Below are positions 24,080-33,127 of a stretch of 36,203 bases of DNA, in pieces. Positions within the stretch are counted from its first letter, which is position 1. Each line of letters starts with the position of its first letter. The translations under genes were made by a program, and so were the position numbers. The stretch is from Comamonadaceae bacterium. GTDB taxonomy: Bacteria > Pseudomonadota > Gammaproteobacteria > Burkholderiales > Burkholderiaceae_C. The DNA lies in assembly GCA_947445115.1 (NCBI GenBank), contig CANFCG010000002.1:1-36203 (forward strand), in the 5' to 3' direction. The notes beneath the pieces are model-generated. The model saw only the letters and a list, made by a program, of their open reading frames with translations, was not told the DNA's origin and searched no databases.

Positions 24080-27000
24080 CCAACACGCGCTCAATCCCAC
24101 CAGAGTTTGCTGCTGCCACATACGCTGGCATCCACTCGGCGCCTAACAGTTGATTCGCCATTTCAACCACGATGTAATCGGCTTCCAAAAGGCCGTTATT
24201 CAAATCGTTGCCATAGCGTGAAAGGCCTTGCAAGCAGCTGGGGCAGCTGGTCAAAATTTTTACATTTTTGTTTTGTGCACTGGTGGTCGGTAGGCCAGAC
24301 CCCGCTTGGCTTCCCGAGGCGATCATGCTGCGAAGCTCAGTCACATTGGCTTGCAGCTCTTCCTCTTTTCTAAATCTGATTTGCGTCGAAATATCAGGCC
24401 GCGTCACGCCCAGCGTGCCGCTCTCGCCGCAGCAGCGTTCGCTCTCCAGCACTGTGTCACCGATCAAGGCTTTGACGGTTTTCATGGGTGCTTGCAGCTT
24501 CATGGGACTGTGGCACGGGTCGTGATACAGGTACGCGCCTTGGCTCGCGGGCGGTAGCGTAATTGCTTTCTCTAGCAAGTACTCATGGATGTCAATGATG
24601 CGCGAGCCTGGGAAAATTTTGTCGAACTCGTAGCCTTGCAACTGGTCGTAGCACGTACCGCAGCTGACCACCACAGTCTTGATATCTAAGTAGTTCAGCG
24701 TATTGGCAACGCGGTGAAACAGCACGCGGTTATCGGTGATGATTTTCTCAGCCTTGTCAAATTGTCCACTACCTTTTTGCGGATAGCCGCAGCACAAATA
24801 GCCTGGTGGCAGCACCGTTTGCACACCTGCGTGCCAGAGCATGGCTTGCGTGGCAAGCCCCACCTGGCTAAACAAACGCTCCGAACCGCAGCCCGGAAAA
24901 TAAAACACGGCTTCTGATTCTGTCGTTGTTGTTTTAGCGTTTCTGATGATTGGCACGTAATTAGAGTCCTCAATATCCAGCAGCGCACGCACGGTCTTTT
25001 TGGGCAAGTTACCGGGCATCTTTTTGTTGATGAAGTGAATGACTTGCTCTTTGATGGGTGCTCGTCCCACCGTCGATGGCGGCTTGGCTGTTTGCTTCTT
25101 TGCTGCCAAGCGGAACATTTGATTAGCCAAGCGTTGTAGCTTGAAACCCACGCCCACCATGGCCACGCGCATCATCTTGATCGTCTCTGGATTCGTCGCA
25201 TTTAAAAAGAACATGGCGAGTGCATTGCCAGGGCGGAACGACTTTTTCCCCATCTTGCGTAGCAAGTTGCGCATATTCATCGACACCTCGCCAAAGTCAA
25301 TATTCACGGGGCAGGGCGAGAGGCACTTGTGACAGACCGTGCAGTGATCCGCCACGTCTTCAAACTCTTCCCAGTGCTTGAGCGAGATACCTCGCCGCGT
25401 TTGCTCTTCGTACAAAAACGCTTCGGTCAGTAATGATGTCGCGAGAATTTTGTTGCGCGGGCTATAGAGCAAATTGGCACGAGGCACATGGGTTGCGCAC
25501 ACGGGTTTGCATTTGCCGCAGCGCAGGCAATCCTTCACGCTGTCGGCAATTGCGCCAATGTCGCTTTGCTGCATGATGATGGACTCGTGCCCCATCAGGC
25601 CAAACGAAGGCGTGTAGGCGTTGGTCAAATCTGCGACGTATTCGGTGCGCAGCAGTTTGCCTTTGTTGAAGCGTCCTTCGGGGTCGATCTTGGCTTTGTA
25701 ATCCGCAAATGGCTTGAGTTCCGCGTCGCTTAAAAACTCTAGCTTGGTAATGCCAATACCGTGCTCGCCCGAAATCACGCCGTCTAAGTGGCGTGCGAGC
25801 AGCATGATCCGAGCGACCGCATGATGCGCCGTTTGCAGCATCTCGTAGTCATCCGAATTGACGGGTAGGTTGGTGTGGACGTTGCCATCCCCTGCGTGCA
25901 TGTGCAAAGCTGCCCAGACCTTGCCCTTGAGCACGCGTTGGTGAATGGCATTGCACTCATTCAAGATGTTGGCATTCACTGCACCCGCAAAAATCGCCGT
26001 CAACGGGGCTTTGATTTGAGTCTTCCAACTGGCGCGCAAGACATGCGTTTGCAAGTCAACAAAGTGTGTATCCACATTTGTCAGCCACTCTTGCCATTGA
26101 TTTTTGATGGAAGAGATCAAGTCGATGGCTTGCGCGACATGGCCGCTCTCTTTGTCTATTTTGTCGCTGCCCAAGTAGACGAGTAGCTCATCGCAGATTT
26201 TTATTTTGTTGGCTAGCGAGAGTTCAATATTGATGCGCTCGATGCCTTCGGTGTACTCACCCATGCGCTCGAGTGGAATCACCACATCTTCATTAATTTT
26301 GAAGGCGTTGGTGTGCTTGCTAATCGCTGCCGTCTTCTTACGGTCTAGCCAAAACTTTTTACGCGCTTCGGGTGAAATCGCCACAAAGCCTTCACCCGCG
26401 CGGCTTCCCGCAATGCGCACCACCTCGGATGTGGCGCGAGCCACAGCATCTGCATCGTCGCCCGCAATGTCACCAAAGAGCACCATCTTGGGCAAGCCAG
26501 AGGCGCTCATCGCTGCACCTTTTTTGCTTTTGGTGGCGTAACCCACAGCCTTGAGATAGCGATCGTCTAAGTGCTCTAGCCCAGCCAACACCACGCCCGT
26601 GCGCTTGGCTTCTTCAAACATGAAATCTTTAATTTCCACAATGCTAGGCACAGCGTCTTTTGGATTGCCAAAAAACTCTAGGCACACCGTGCGCGTGTGC
26701 GCGGGCATTTTGTGCACGATCCAGCGAGCAGAGGTGATGAGGCCATCGCAGCCTTCTTTTTGAATGCCCGGCAAGCCCGCCAAAAACTTATCGGTCACGT
26801 CTTTGCCAAGGCCTTCTTTGCGGAAAGTGCGCCCCGGAATGTCGAGTCGCTCCGTGCGGATGGGTGTTTTTCCATCGGCTTTGAAGTACGCGAGTTCAAA
26901 GCTCGCGATGGGCGTATCGTGAATCTTGCCAAGGTTGTGGTTGAGGCGTGTGACTTCTAGCCATTCCGCTTGTGGTGTGACCATCCGCCAGCTGGCTAAG

Positions 27001-27971
27001 TTGTCCAGTGCCGTACCCCACAGCACCGCTTTTTTACCACCCGCATTCATAGCGATATTGCCGCCAATGCAAGAGGCTTCAGCAGACGTGGGATCGACAG
27101 CAAACACATAGCCTGCAAGTTCCGCTGCGTCCGCTACGCGCTGCGTGACCACGCCTGCCTCAGACCACACGGTCGCAACGTCTCGTGGGTTGCCTGATGC
27201 GTCCACCACACCTGGCAGACGCTTCATTTCCACCGCGCTCATGGCTTCTAATTTTTCGGTATTGATGACGACCGACTTCCAAGTTAGTGGAATCGCACCA
27301 CCCGTATATCCTGTACCACCGCCGCGTGGAACGATAGTGAGTCCTAACTCTATGCAGCCTTTGACGAGCGCTGCCATCTCTGCCTCGGAGTCGGGGCAGA
27401 GCACCAGCAAGGGGTATTCGACACGCCAATCGGTAGCATCGGTTACGTGGCTGACGCGCGACAGTGGATCGAACTTCAGATTGTCTTTGGCTGTGAGTTT
27501 GCCAAGCGTTTTGGCGGTTTGTTTGCGTAGTTTTGCGACGTTATCAAACGCCTCATCAAACGCTTCGACTAAGCGGTTGGCGGCTGCCAGCAGTGTGCCA
27601 ACTTCACCGTCGCGCTGCTTAGCTTGTGCATCCGCAGCATCCGGTGTGCGGCGACGTTCGATTTCATTTAAGCGGTGCTTGATTGCATCGACCAAGAGCT
27701 TGCGGCGTTTGGGGTTGTCTAGCAAATCGTCTTGCAGGTAGGGATTGCGCTGCACCACCCACACATCGCCCAGCACCTCGTACAGCATCCGCGCCGAGCG
27801 ACCCGTGCGGCGCTCAGAGCGTAGTTCGTTCAGGATGTCCCAAGCGGGAGAGCCCAAAAGCCGAATCACGATCTCACGATCGGAAAAGCTGGTGTAGTTG
27901 TAGGGGATTTCGCGCAGGCGTTGCTGCGTGTCTGCTGTAGTGCCAGTCGGCAAGTCTTGTGGAGCGCTCAT
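24075..27971 (-). CDS. Giant FAD-linked oxidase / Fe-S / CCG-domain fusion (DUF3683-like N-terminus)
   Basis: This 1298-residue oxidoreductase combines a D-lactate-dehydrogenase-like FAD enzyme with a GlpC/LldE-like electron-transfer part. In order: an N-terminal DUF3683-like region ([22 protein letters not shown], about residues 18-120); an FAD-binding type-4 domain with [12 protein letters not shown] near 213-225; an FAD-oxidase C-terminal domain with [13 protein letters not shown]; two 4Fe-4S motifs at C815/818/821/825 and C877/880/883/887; and two cysteine-rich CCG domains, with YFPGCG near 1023, CCGYP near 1058, HDPCHSP near 1150 and CCGESG near 1179. It probably oxidises a 2-hydroxy acid and passes electrons to the quinone pool. 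The substrate cannot be read from sequence. The start lies 8 bases after the waaF stop. Confidence 0.9.
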   Translation of the reverse strand: MSAPQDLPTGTTADTQQRLREIPYNYTSFSDREIVIRLLGSPAWDILNELRSERRTGRSARMLYEVLGDVWVVQRNPYLQDDLLDNPKRRKLLVDAIKHRLNEIERRRTPDAADAQAKQRDGEVGTLLAAANRLVEAFDEAFDNVAKLRKQTAKTLGKLTAKDNLKFDPLSRVSHVTDATDWRVEYPLLVLCPDSEAEMAALVKGCIELGLTIVPRGGGTGYTGGAIPLTWKSVVINTEKLEAMSAVEMKRLPGVVDASGNPRDVATVWSEAGVVTQRVADAAELAGYVFAVDPTSAEASCIGGNIAMNAGGKKAVLWGTALDNLASWRMVTPQAEWLEVTRLNHNLGKIHDTPIASFELAYFKADGKTPIRTERLDIPGRTFRKEGLGKDVTDKFLAGLPGIQKEGCDGLITSARWIVHKMPAHTRTVCLEFFGNPKDAVPSIVEIKDFMFEEAKRTGVVLAGLEHLDDRYLKAVGYATKSKKGAAMSASGLPKMVLFGDIAGDDADAVARATSEVVRIAGSRAGEGFVAISPEARKKFWLDRKKTAAISKHTNAFKINEDVVIPLERMGEYTEGIERINIELSLANKIKICDELLVYLGSDKIDKESGHVAQAIDLISSIKNQWQEWLTNVDTHFVDLQTHVLRASWKTQIKAPLTAIFAGAVNANILNECNAIHQRVLKGKVWAALHMHAGDGNVHTNLPVNSDDYEMLQTAHHAVARIMLLARHLDGVISGEHGIGITKLEFLSDAELKPFADYKAKIDPEGRFNKGKLLRTEYVADLTNAYTPSFGLMGHESIIMQQSDIGAIADSVKDCLRCGKCKPVCATHVPRANLLYSPRNKILATSLLTEAFLYEEQTRRGISLKHWEEFEDVADHCTVCHKCLSPCPVNIDFGEVSMNMRNLLRKMGKKSFRPGNALAMFFLNATNPETIKMMRVAMVGVGFKLQRLANQMFRLAAKKQTAKPPSTVGRAPIKEQVIHFINKKMPGNLPKKTVRALLDIEDSNYVPIIRNAKTTTTESEAVFYFPGCGSERLFSQVGLATQAMLWHAGVQTVLPPGYLCCGYPQKGSGQFDKAEKIITDNRVLFHRVANTLNYLDIKTVVVSCGTCYDQLQGYEFDKIFPGSRIIDIHEYLLEKAITLPPASQGAYLYHDPCHSPMKLQAPMKTVKALIGDTVLESERCCGESGTLGVTRPDISTQIRFRKEEELQANVTELRSMIASGSQAGSGLPTTSAQNKNVKILTSCPSCLQGLSRYGNDLNNGLLEADYIVVEMANQLLGAEWMPAYVAAANSGGIERVLV

Positions 27972-27979
27972 GCCCTAGA

Positions 27980-29092
27980 TTATCGCAGTGCGGCCTCGGC
28001 CAATGCCCCCGCAACCTCTGAGGGTGTAATGGCATTTAAGCATCGCATATTTGCAGCGCCCTCTAAAGGGCATTCACGCTTAAAGCAAGGTGAGCAAGCT
28101 AAACCTTTGAATGCTCCGTCCATCTCTCTCAGCCATAGCACTTTGGCTTGATCATTCAAGGGCGGCGTGTGGCGCGGATCGCTAGAGCCAAAGATGGCGA
28201 CTTGCGGGATGCCAAAGGCTGCCGCAACGTGCATCAGCCCCGAGTCATTGCTAACCATGCACTTGGCCGCAGCGATGATGTGGATCGCATCCGCAAGATT
28301 TGTTTTGCCAGAAAGATCCTGTACGTTAGCGGCGGGCGCTTTGCGCAGCGCTTTATTGCGGATGACTTGGCAAATGTAGGCGTCCTTTGTCGAGCCGAGC
28401 AGCACCACGGGCAGATTCGACTGAGCCAACTCAGCAATCAGCGATGCGAAGTGCTCAATCGGCCAGCGCTTGGCTTTGCCGAACTCTGCGCCCGGCGCAA
28501 TGACGGTGTAGTTTTGAGGTACTAGTTCAGCTGGGCCAATGGCGGTTTGATGGATTGACAGTTTCGGCTTCCTGTCCGCAAGCCAATTGGGGCCAGACTT
28601 CACCGTCGCTTCGCTTTGGGCTTGGGTCAGCACCCAATTGTTTGCTGCGTCATCGCCAGCTAGCCGCAGGTAATGTTCGACCATAGATCCGCGCTCGTGC
28701 CGAGACGGATTCGCCAGCCGCTGATTCAAAAGCCCGAAACGCATCTCACCCGCATAGCCCATACGCTGTGGAACTCCCGCCAGCCAAGGCACCAAGGCGC
28801 TCTTTAATGAGTTCGGAAGCACATACGCGCGATCGAACTTACCCCACTCGCCAGACTGCATGCGTGTCGCTAAAGCACGCCGTGCTTGCCATTGCAGCCC
28901 ACCATGCTGGAAGGGTACATCCACTGTGGCCTGCAGGCCAGCGATGTGATTCATCGCTCGATAAACGGGTGCAACCCAGGGCACAGCAAAAACGGTAATT
29001 TGCTCGCCGCGAGCCGACAAAGCGCGTAAGAGCGGCTCGGTCATCACCGCGTCGCCAATCCACTGCGGAGCGATGACTAGGGAATGAGTCAT
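27980..29092 (-). CDS. waaF: ADP-heptose:LPS heptosyltransferase II
   Basis: WaaF adds the second L-glycero-D-manno-heptose to the LPS inner core at the cytoplasmic face of the inner membrane. The GT9 signature is clear: LVIAPQWIGDAVMTEPLLRAL at the start, IAPGAEFGKAKRWPIEHFASL in the middle, VSNDSGLMHVAAAFG, and ECPLEGAANMRCL near the end. I place the start at 29092 (370 residues). An in-frame ATG at 29128 exists, but its added residues MDSRLRGND are the translation of palindromic repeat copy 3, a common annotation artefact. No Shine-Dalgarno is evident at either start. It lies between a CHCC zinc-finger gene and the FAD/Fe-S fusion. Confidence 0.9.
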   Translation of the reverse strand: MTHSLVIAPQWIGDAVMTEPLLRALSARGEQITVFAVPWVAPVYRAMNHIAGLQATVDVPFQHGGLQWQARRALATRMQSGEWGKFDRAYVLPNSLKSALVPWLAGVPQRMGYAGEMRFGLLNQRLANPSRHERGSMVEHYLRLAGDDAANNWVLTQAQSEATVKSGPNWLADRKPKLSIHQTAIGPAELVPQNYTVIAPGAEFGKAKRWPIEHFASLIAELAQSNLPVVLLGSTKDAYICQVIRNKALRKAPAANVQDLSGKTNLADAIHIIAAAKCMVSNDSGLMHVAAAFGIPQVAIFGSSDPRHTPPLNDQAKVLWLREMDGAFKGLACSPCFKRECPLEGAANMRCLNAITPSEVAGALAEAALR

Positions 29093-29101
29093 AAAAGGGC
29101 T

Positions 29102-29129
29102 GTCATTCCCGCGTAGGCGGGAATCCATG
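29102..29129 (+). repeat. dRS3-like palindromic repeat, copy 3 (GTAG-loop type)
   Basis: Arms ATTCCCGC and GCGGGAAT surround a GTAG loop. The 28-base unit is identical to copy 2. It fills most of the gap between the zinc-finger gene and waaF (29093-29138), ending 9 bases before the waaF start at 29092. It encodes the spurious N-terminal extension of the waaF frame. Confidence 0.95.
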
Positions 29130-29138
29130 TATTTGATT

Positions 29139-29342
29139 TCAATGCGAGTGGCTTACAGCGCCATGCACTTCATATACGGTACCGCAATAAGGGCACTTGG
29201 CCGAGCCGCTTTTGGCAACGTCAAGATACACCTTTGGATGCGTGTCCCACTGCTTCATGCCTGCCAAGGGCGATGGGCAAAAGATGCCCCCTTGGGCGTT
29301 CAAGTCGGTGGGTTTGAGTTCAATGGTTGTGCTAGTAGTCAT
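29139..29342 (-). CDS. CHCC-type zinc-finger domain protein
   Basis: This 67-residue protein has the zinc ligands C22, H35, C50 and C53, the last pair in CPYCGTVYEV, exactly the CHCC pattern of the family related to mitochondrial NDUFS6. Family features also visible are FCPSPLAGMKQWDTHPKVYLD and a short His-rich tail. Stand-alone bacterial members have no settled function. The gene is commonly found beside waaF in betaproteobacteria, as far as I recall. It lies 22 bases after the DUF493 gene in the same orientation and is followed by palindromic repeat copy 3. Confidence 0.88.
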   Translation of the reverse strand: MTTSTTIELKPTDLNAQGGIFCPSPLAGMKQWDTHPKVYLDVAKSGSAKCPYCGTVYEVHGAVSHSH

Positions 29343-29364
29343 GGTGCAATTTTAAAGGAGGTGT

Positions 29365-29634
29365 TCACAAAACCACTTTGACCATCGGATGCGTAGACAG
29401 CGTGCGGTACAGCTCGTCGAGTTGTGCTTGGTCTGTAGCCCATACATGCAGCGTCACGCCGAGATATTTGCCTGCACTGGAGTCACGCAGCTCAATGGTG
29501 GATGCGTCAAAGTTGGCGTCAAAATTTTTAGCAATCAGCGTGAGCGCATGCACAAAGCCATCGACCTTCGCACCCATCACTTTAATAGGAAAGAGAAGCG
29601 GAAATTCAATCAGGGATTTTTTATCGGAAGTCAT
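29365..29634 (-). CDS. DUF493 (YbeD-like) family protein
   Basis: This is an 89-residue cytoplasmic protein with the ferredoxin-like ACT-type fold expected of the YbeD/UPF0250 family. It has LIEFPLLFPIKVMGAKVDGFVHAL at the start, then YLGVTLHVWATDQAQLDELYRTLSTHPMVKVVL at the end. In enterobacteria ybeD lies near lipB, and an allosteric or lipoylation-linked role has been suggested. Here lipB and lipA are absent and the neighbours are idnD-like and zinc-finger genes, so context gives no support for that role. It starts 6 bases after the dehydrogenase stop. Confidence 0.88.
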   Translation of the reverse strand: MTSDKKSLIEFPLLFPIKVMGAKVDGFVHALTLIAKNFDANFDASTIELRDSSAGKYLGVTLHVWATDQAQLDELYRTLSTHPMVKVVL

Positions 29635-29640
29635 TTCGAA

Positions 29641-30708
29641 TCAATCAAAACTAAACATCACCTTCATGGCTTGTGCACGGTCAGCGGCTAGAGCAAAGGC
29701 TTTATCGGCCTCTTTGTAGCTAATAGTCGCGGTGATCAGCGGCTTCACATCGACCATGCGCTTGTTCAGCATCTCGACGGCTTGTGCGTATTCTTCGTGG
29801 AAGCGAAACGCGCCGCGCATTTCAAACTCTTTGGCAACGATCATGTTCATGGGTAGCTGCATATCGCCGCCCATGCCGACTTGCACCAAGATGCCGCGTG
29901 GTTTGACCACGTCCATCGCACCCGCTAGGGCTCTAGCATTGCCGCTAGCTTCAAACAGCACATCGAAGTAGCCTTTGCTGGCGTTAAATGACGTCGTGTT
30001 GTAAGCAGCTAACGCATCAGGCTCTGTGCCTACATTGATCGCGCGGTCTGCGCCCATCAGCAATGCCGATTTGAGTGGCATCACAGTCATATCGGTTGCC
30101 ACCACTTCAATCGCACCTGCTTGTTTGGCGGCCAGCACGATGAGCGCGCCAATCGGTCCGCAGCCCGTGACCAGTATGCGCTTGCCAAACAGCGGCCCCG
30201 CACGGCGTACTGCGTGCAGCGCCACTGATAGCGGCTCGGCCATCACGCCTTCAGCGTCGCTGACGTGGTCTTCAATCTTGTGCGCTTGCGATGCGTCCAC
30301 CACCAAAGATTGACGGAACGCGCCTTGCACATGCGGCGTGCGCATGGCGCTGCCGTAGTAGCGCATATCGAGGCAATGCATCTGCAATCCCGCTTGGCAA
30401 TAGTGGCACATCATGCAGGGGCGGCTGGGGCTAATTGCTACGCGGTCTCCCTTGGTGAGGCCAATAACGGCGTGGCCTACACCTGATATTTGCCCCGATA
30501 CTTCATGTCCCAGCACCATCGGTTCTTTAATCCGAATCGCACCAAAGCCGCCGTTTTGGTAATAGTGCAAATCCGAGCCACAAATGCCGCCTGCTTTGAC
30601 GCGCAGCAGTAACTGATTCGGTCCCACTTCGGGCACTGGAACGGTTTCAATGCGCAGGTCGCGTGGCGCGTGGATGACGAGGGCCTCGTTCGCCGTTACG
30701 GTAGTCAT
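29641..30708 (-). CDS. idnD: L-idonate 5-dehydrogenase-like zinc alcohol dehydrogenase
   Basis: This is a zinc-dependent medium-chain dehydrogenase predicted to oxidise L-idonate to 5-keto-D-gluconate with NAD(P). The 355-residue product has the catalytic zinc ligands C43, H68 and E69 in GGICGSDLHYYQNGG and MVLGHEVSG. The structural zinc cluster is at C98, C101, C104 and C112, and the nucleotide-binding motif is TGCGPIGALIV. DMRYYGSAMRTPHVQGAF and VMAEPLSVALHAVRRAG closely resemble E. coli IdnD from memory. The SDR gene 18 bases upstream resembles 5-keto-gluconate reductase, supporting the idonate assignment. No kinase or transporter of that pathway is present. Other sugar alcohols remain possible substrates. 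Confidence 0.83.
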   Translation of the reverse strand: MTTVTANEALVIHAPRDLRIETVPVPEVGPNQLLLRVKAGGICGSDLHYYQNGGFGAIRIKEPMVLGHEVSGQISGVGHAVIGLTKGDRVAISPSRPCMMCHYCQAGLQMHCLDMRYYGSAMRTPHVQGAFRQSLVVDASQAHKIEDHVSDAEGVMAEPLSVALHAVRRAGPLFGKRILVTGCGPIGALIVLAAKQAGAIEVVATDMTVMPLKSALLMGADRAINVGTEPDALAAYNTTSFNASKGYFDVLFEASGNARALAGAMDVVKPRGILVQVGMGGDMQLPMNMIVAKEFEMRGAFRFHEEYAQAVEMLNKRMVDVKPLITATISYKEADKAFALAADRAQAMKVMFSFD

Positions 30709-30726
30709 GGTTAGCCTTCTAAAAAA

Positions 30727-31500
30727 TTAAAGTGATGCGGTGACGCCGCCATCGACGTAGAGCACATGTCCGTTGACATAGCGTGAGGCGTCGCTAGCCA
30801 AAAATACTGCAGCGCCAACCAAGTCTTCCACATTGCCCCAACGTTTTGCGGGTGTGCGATTGATCAGCCATGCGCTAAAAGTTTCGTCTTTTACCAGCGC
30901 TTCGGTCAGCTCAGTTTTAAAGTAGCCAGGGCCAATCGCGTTCACATTTAAGCCTAGCGGCGCCCAGTCAATCGCCATGCCTTTGGTCAGCATTTTGACC
31001 GCGCCTTTGCTGGCGGAGTAGGGCGCAACGCCAGGGCGGCCGAGTTCGCTTTGCACGGATGCGATATTGATGATCTTGCCCGTCTTACGCGTAATCATGC
31101 GCCTTGCCACGGTGCGCCCGACCATAAATACGCTGTCGATGTTGGTGCGCATGATGGCGTGCCAGTCTTCGTCTTTGAACTCGTCTAAGCGTGCGCGGCG
31201 CGTCATACCTGCGTTGTTGACCAAGATATCAATCGCGCCAATGTCGGCTTCAATGCGTGCAATGCCTGCTTCCACGGCAGCAGCGTCGGTTACGTCAAAC
31301 GCCACGGCGTGCGCATGAATGCCCTCTCTCTCAAGCAGCATGGCCGCGTGACTGAGCTTGTCGGTATCGCGACCATTCAGCACCACGGTTGCGCCTGCTT
31401 GCGCCAAGCCTCTCGCCAGCGCAAAACCAATGCCTCCGCTGGAGCCGGTAATGAGCGCGATGCGCCCTGTGATGTCGAATTGTTGGAGGATAGGGTTCAT
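30727..31500 (-). CDS. idnO: SDR oxidoreductase, 5-keto-D-gluconate 5-reductase-like
   Basis: This is a classical short-chain dehydrogenase, predicted to reduce 5-ketogluconate to D-gluconate. From the ATG at 31500 it has 257 residues. The NAD(P) motif is TGSSGGIG at 18-25, NNAG is present, and the catalytic Tyr161 and Lys165 are in YSASK. The C-terminal NGHVLYVDGG is typical. The frame stays open to 31569, but those 23 residues overlap the end of the upstream glycosyltransferase gene and precede the natural start MNPILQQFDITGR. IdnO is preferred over generic FabG because of its partner idnD-like gene, though biochemical specificity cannot be proven here. Confidence 0.8.
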   Translation of the reverse strand: MNPILQQFDITGRIALITGSSGGIGFALARGLAQAGATVVLNGRDTDKLSHAAMLLEREGIHAHAVAFDVTDAAAVEAGIARIEADIGAIDILVNNAGMTRRARLDEFKDEDWHAIMRTNIDSVFMVGRTVARRMITRKTGKIINIASVQSELGRPGVAPYSASKGAVKMLTKGMAIDWAPLGLNVNAIGPGYFKTELTEALVKDETFSAWLINRTPAKRWGNVEDLVGAAVFLASDASRYVNGHVLYVDGGVTASL

Positions 31501-31526
31501 GAGATTTTTAGATTGAATGGTGAATT

Positions 31527-33113
31527 CTAGGCTGGGACAAAAAGATGATCGGGTGCTAGTCCTTGCCAAAAGTGATCTAGCGCTATGCGGTAGCCGCGCT
31601 CAATCGCACGCGTGGTTTTTGGCGTATCAAAAAGAGGACTTGTTTCGCGTTCAACCAATAGTTTGTTTTTAATGGCTGCGTAGCGTTCAGATTGCGTTGC
31701 CAGTGCAATCGCACGGGCTTCGTAGTCAGCCCAATCTTTGGCAATCAACTCGTCCATCCCAAGCGTGTGCAAGAGGCTCACCGCCATACGACTTGTCATG
31801 GTCTCGCCAGCCATCGTCAGCAGTGGCAAGCCCATCCACAGCGCATCATTAGCCGTCGTGCCGCCGTTATAGGGTAGGGTGTCTAAAAACAAATCGCAGC
31901 TTTCTAGCCGCGCCAAATAGTCGGGCATGCCAACCCGCGCACCAAACACCAAGCGATCCGCCCCTACGCCGCGTGCTTCTGCCTCGCGGCGCAGATTGCT
32001 TTGCGCGATCTCGCTATCGGCATACAGCATGAGACTGCTTTTGGGCGCGGCTTGCAAAATCCGCATCCAGTTATCAAACACCTCTGGTGTGATTTTGTAG
32101 CTGTTGCAAAAGCTGCAAAACACAAAGCGGCTCTCGGGCAAGCCATACGCTATGCGGGCTGCAGCACGATTCTCGTGTTGCACGGCTCTGGGTCGCTTGC
32201 TGTCACTGACTTGGAAACAGTGCGGCAGATAGAGCATGCGTTCGCTGTAATGCTGCTGCATCGTCGTAGGTACCAGCAGCTCATCGGCAATCATGTAATC
32301 CATATTGACCGCAGAAGTGGTGGCTGGATAACCGAGGTAGTGCATTTGCACAGGCGCGACGCGCGCCATCAAAATACCCGTGCGACCGCCTTGCGTCAGT
32401 CCCGTTAATTCGACCGCCACGTCAATTTCCATCTGTCTTGCGAGCTGCACGACCTCTTCATCTGGCATGGCGCGAATATCAATCCAGTGGTCAAAGGCTG
32501 CTATCACACGGGCACGATACGGATCACTTTCTCTTGCGTGATCATTAGAAAATGCGACGAGCTCAAATTGTGTTTTGTCATGCAGCTCGAACATCTCTGC
32601 GGTTAGATACGAGACGGGATGGTTATGAAAATCGGCCGAAAAATACGCGATACGGATTTTCTCGCCGGCTTGCTTTTGTCGCGGCATGAATGGCGGAAAA
32701 GCCAATGCTGGCGTGGCCTTCAGCCAAAGCGCGGCAGCCTTGCGCTGTACATCAGGTGATCCCGAGAATGAAATAATTTGAAATGGCGGGCACGTCTTTT
32801 GCCCTGCCAGCACACGCGATTCAATTTGCTGAATCAATGCATCTAAGCCCTGCCAATCGCAAATCCGCATCTTGGTGTTAAGTACATTGCCAAGGTAGAC
32901 GCTAGGGTCAGCCATCAAGGCCACGCCGCGCTCGTAATGCGGCAAGGCCAAATGGTGCAAGCCCTGCGCTTGATACGTTGCGCCTAGATTGAAGTGTGCA
33001 TCGCCAAGGTTTGGGTCAAGTTCAATCGCGCGTTCGTAACAGGCACGCGCCAGCAGTGGTTCGCCCGCATGCATGTGCGTATTGCCCTGTTCAAGTTGGG
33101 ACTGCGCATCCAA
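31527..33113 (-). CDS. TPR plus O-GlcNAc transferase-like (GT41) protein
   Basis: This 528-residue protein has an N-terminal TPR pair (YERAIELDPNLGDAHFNLGATYQAQG, about residues 25-55) followed by a GT41/SPINDLY-type catalytic region. Family motifs include IAYFSADFHNHPVSYL near residue 155, QMHYLGYPATTSAVNMDYMIAD, FCSFCNSYKITPEVFDNWMRIL and DTLPYNGGTTANDALWMGLPLLTM. In eukaryotic OGT the equivalent HP and K residues bind UDP-GlcNAc. Bacterial relatives modify proteins or make surface sugars. The usual flagellin or exopolysaccharide context is missing. It is 26 bases upstream of idnO and 14 bases downstream of an SDR gene, so it is likely co-transcribed with both. Donor and acceptor are unknown. 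Confidence 0.85.
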   Translation of the reverse strand: MDAQSQLEQGNTHMHAGEPLLARACYERAIELDPNLGDAHFNLGATYQAQGLHHLALPHYERGVALMADPSVYLGNVLNTKMRICDWQGLDALIQQIESRVLAGQKTCPPFQIISFSGSPDVQRKAAALWLKATPALAFPPFMPRQKQAGEKIRIAYFSADFHNHPVSYLTAEMFELHDKTQFELVAFSNDHARESDPYRARVIAAFDHWIDIRAMPDEEVVQLARQMEIDVAVELTGLTQGGRTGILMARVAPVQMHYLGYPATTSAVNMDYMIADELLVPTTMQQHYSERMLYLPHCFQVSDSKRPRAVQHENRAAARIAYGLPESRFVFCSFCNSYKITPEVFDNWMRILQAAPKSSLMLYADSEIAQSNLRREAEARGVGADRLVFGARVGMPDYLARLESCDLFLDTLPYNGGTTANDALWMGLPLLTMAGETMTSRMAVSLLHTLGMDELIAKDWADYEARAIALATQSERYAAIKNKLLVERETSPLFDTPKTTRAIERGYRIALDHFWQGLAPDHLFVPA

Positions 33114-33127
33114 TTTGAGTGCGCGTT

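Noticed and set aside
27145-27741. 198-codon plus-strand reading frame within the FAD/Fe-S oxidoreductase gene
   Set aside because: It is Ser/Thr-rich, without domains, and antisense to the conserved FAD-binding region. A shadow frame.
29354-29363. Perfect Shine-Dalgarno-like AAAGGAGGTG on the plus strand, just after the DUF493 stop
   Set aside because: The nearest plus-strand starts (TTG at 29378, ATG at 29389) are too far away and open only frames antisense to the well-supported DUF493 gene. Treated as chance.
31501-31569. N-terminally extended form of the idnO-like SDR
   Set aside because: The 23 added residues overlap the 3' end of the upstream glycosyltransferase gene and precede the standard SDR N-terminus.
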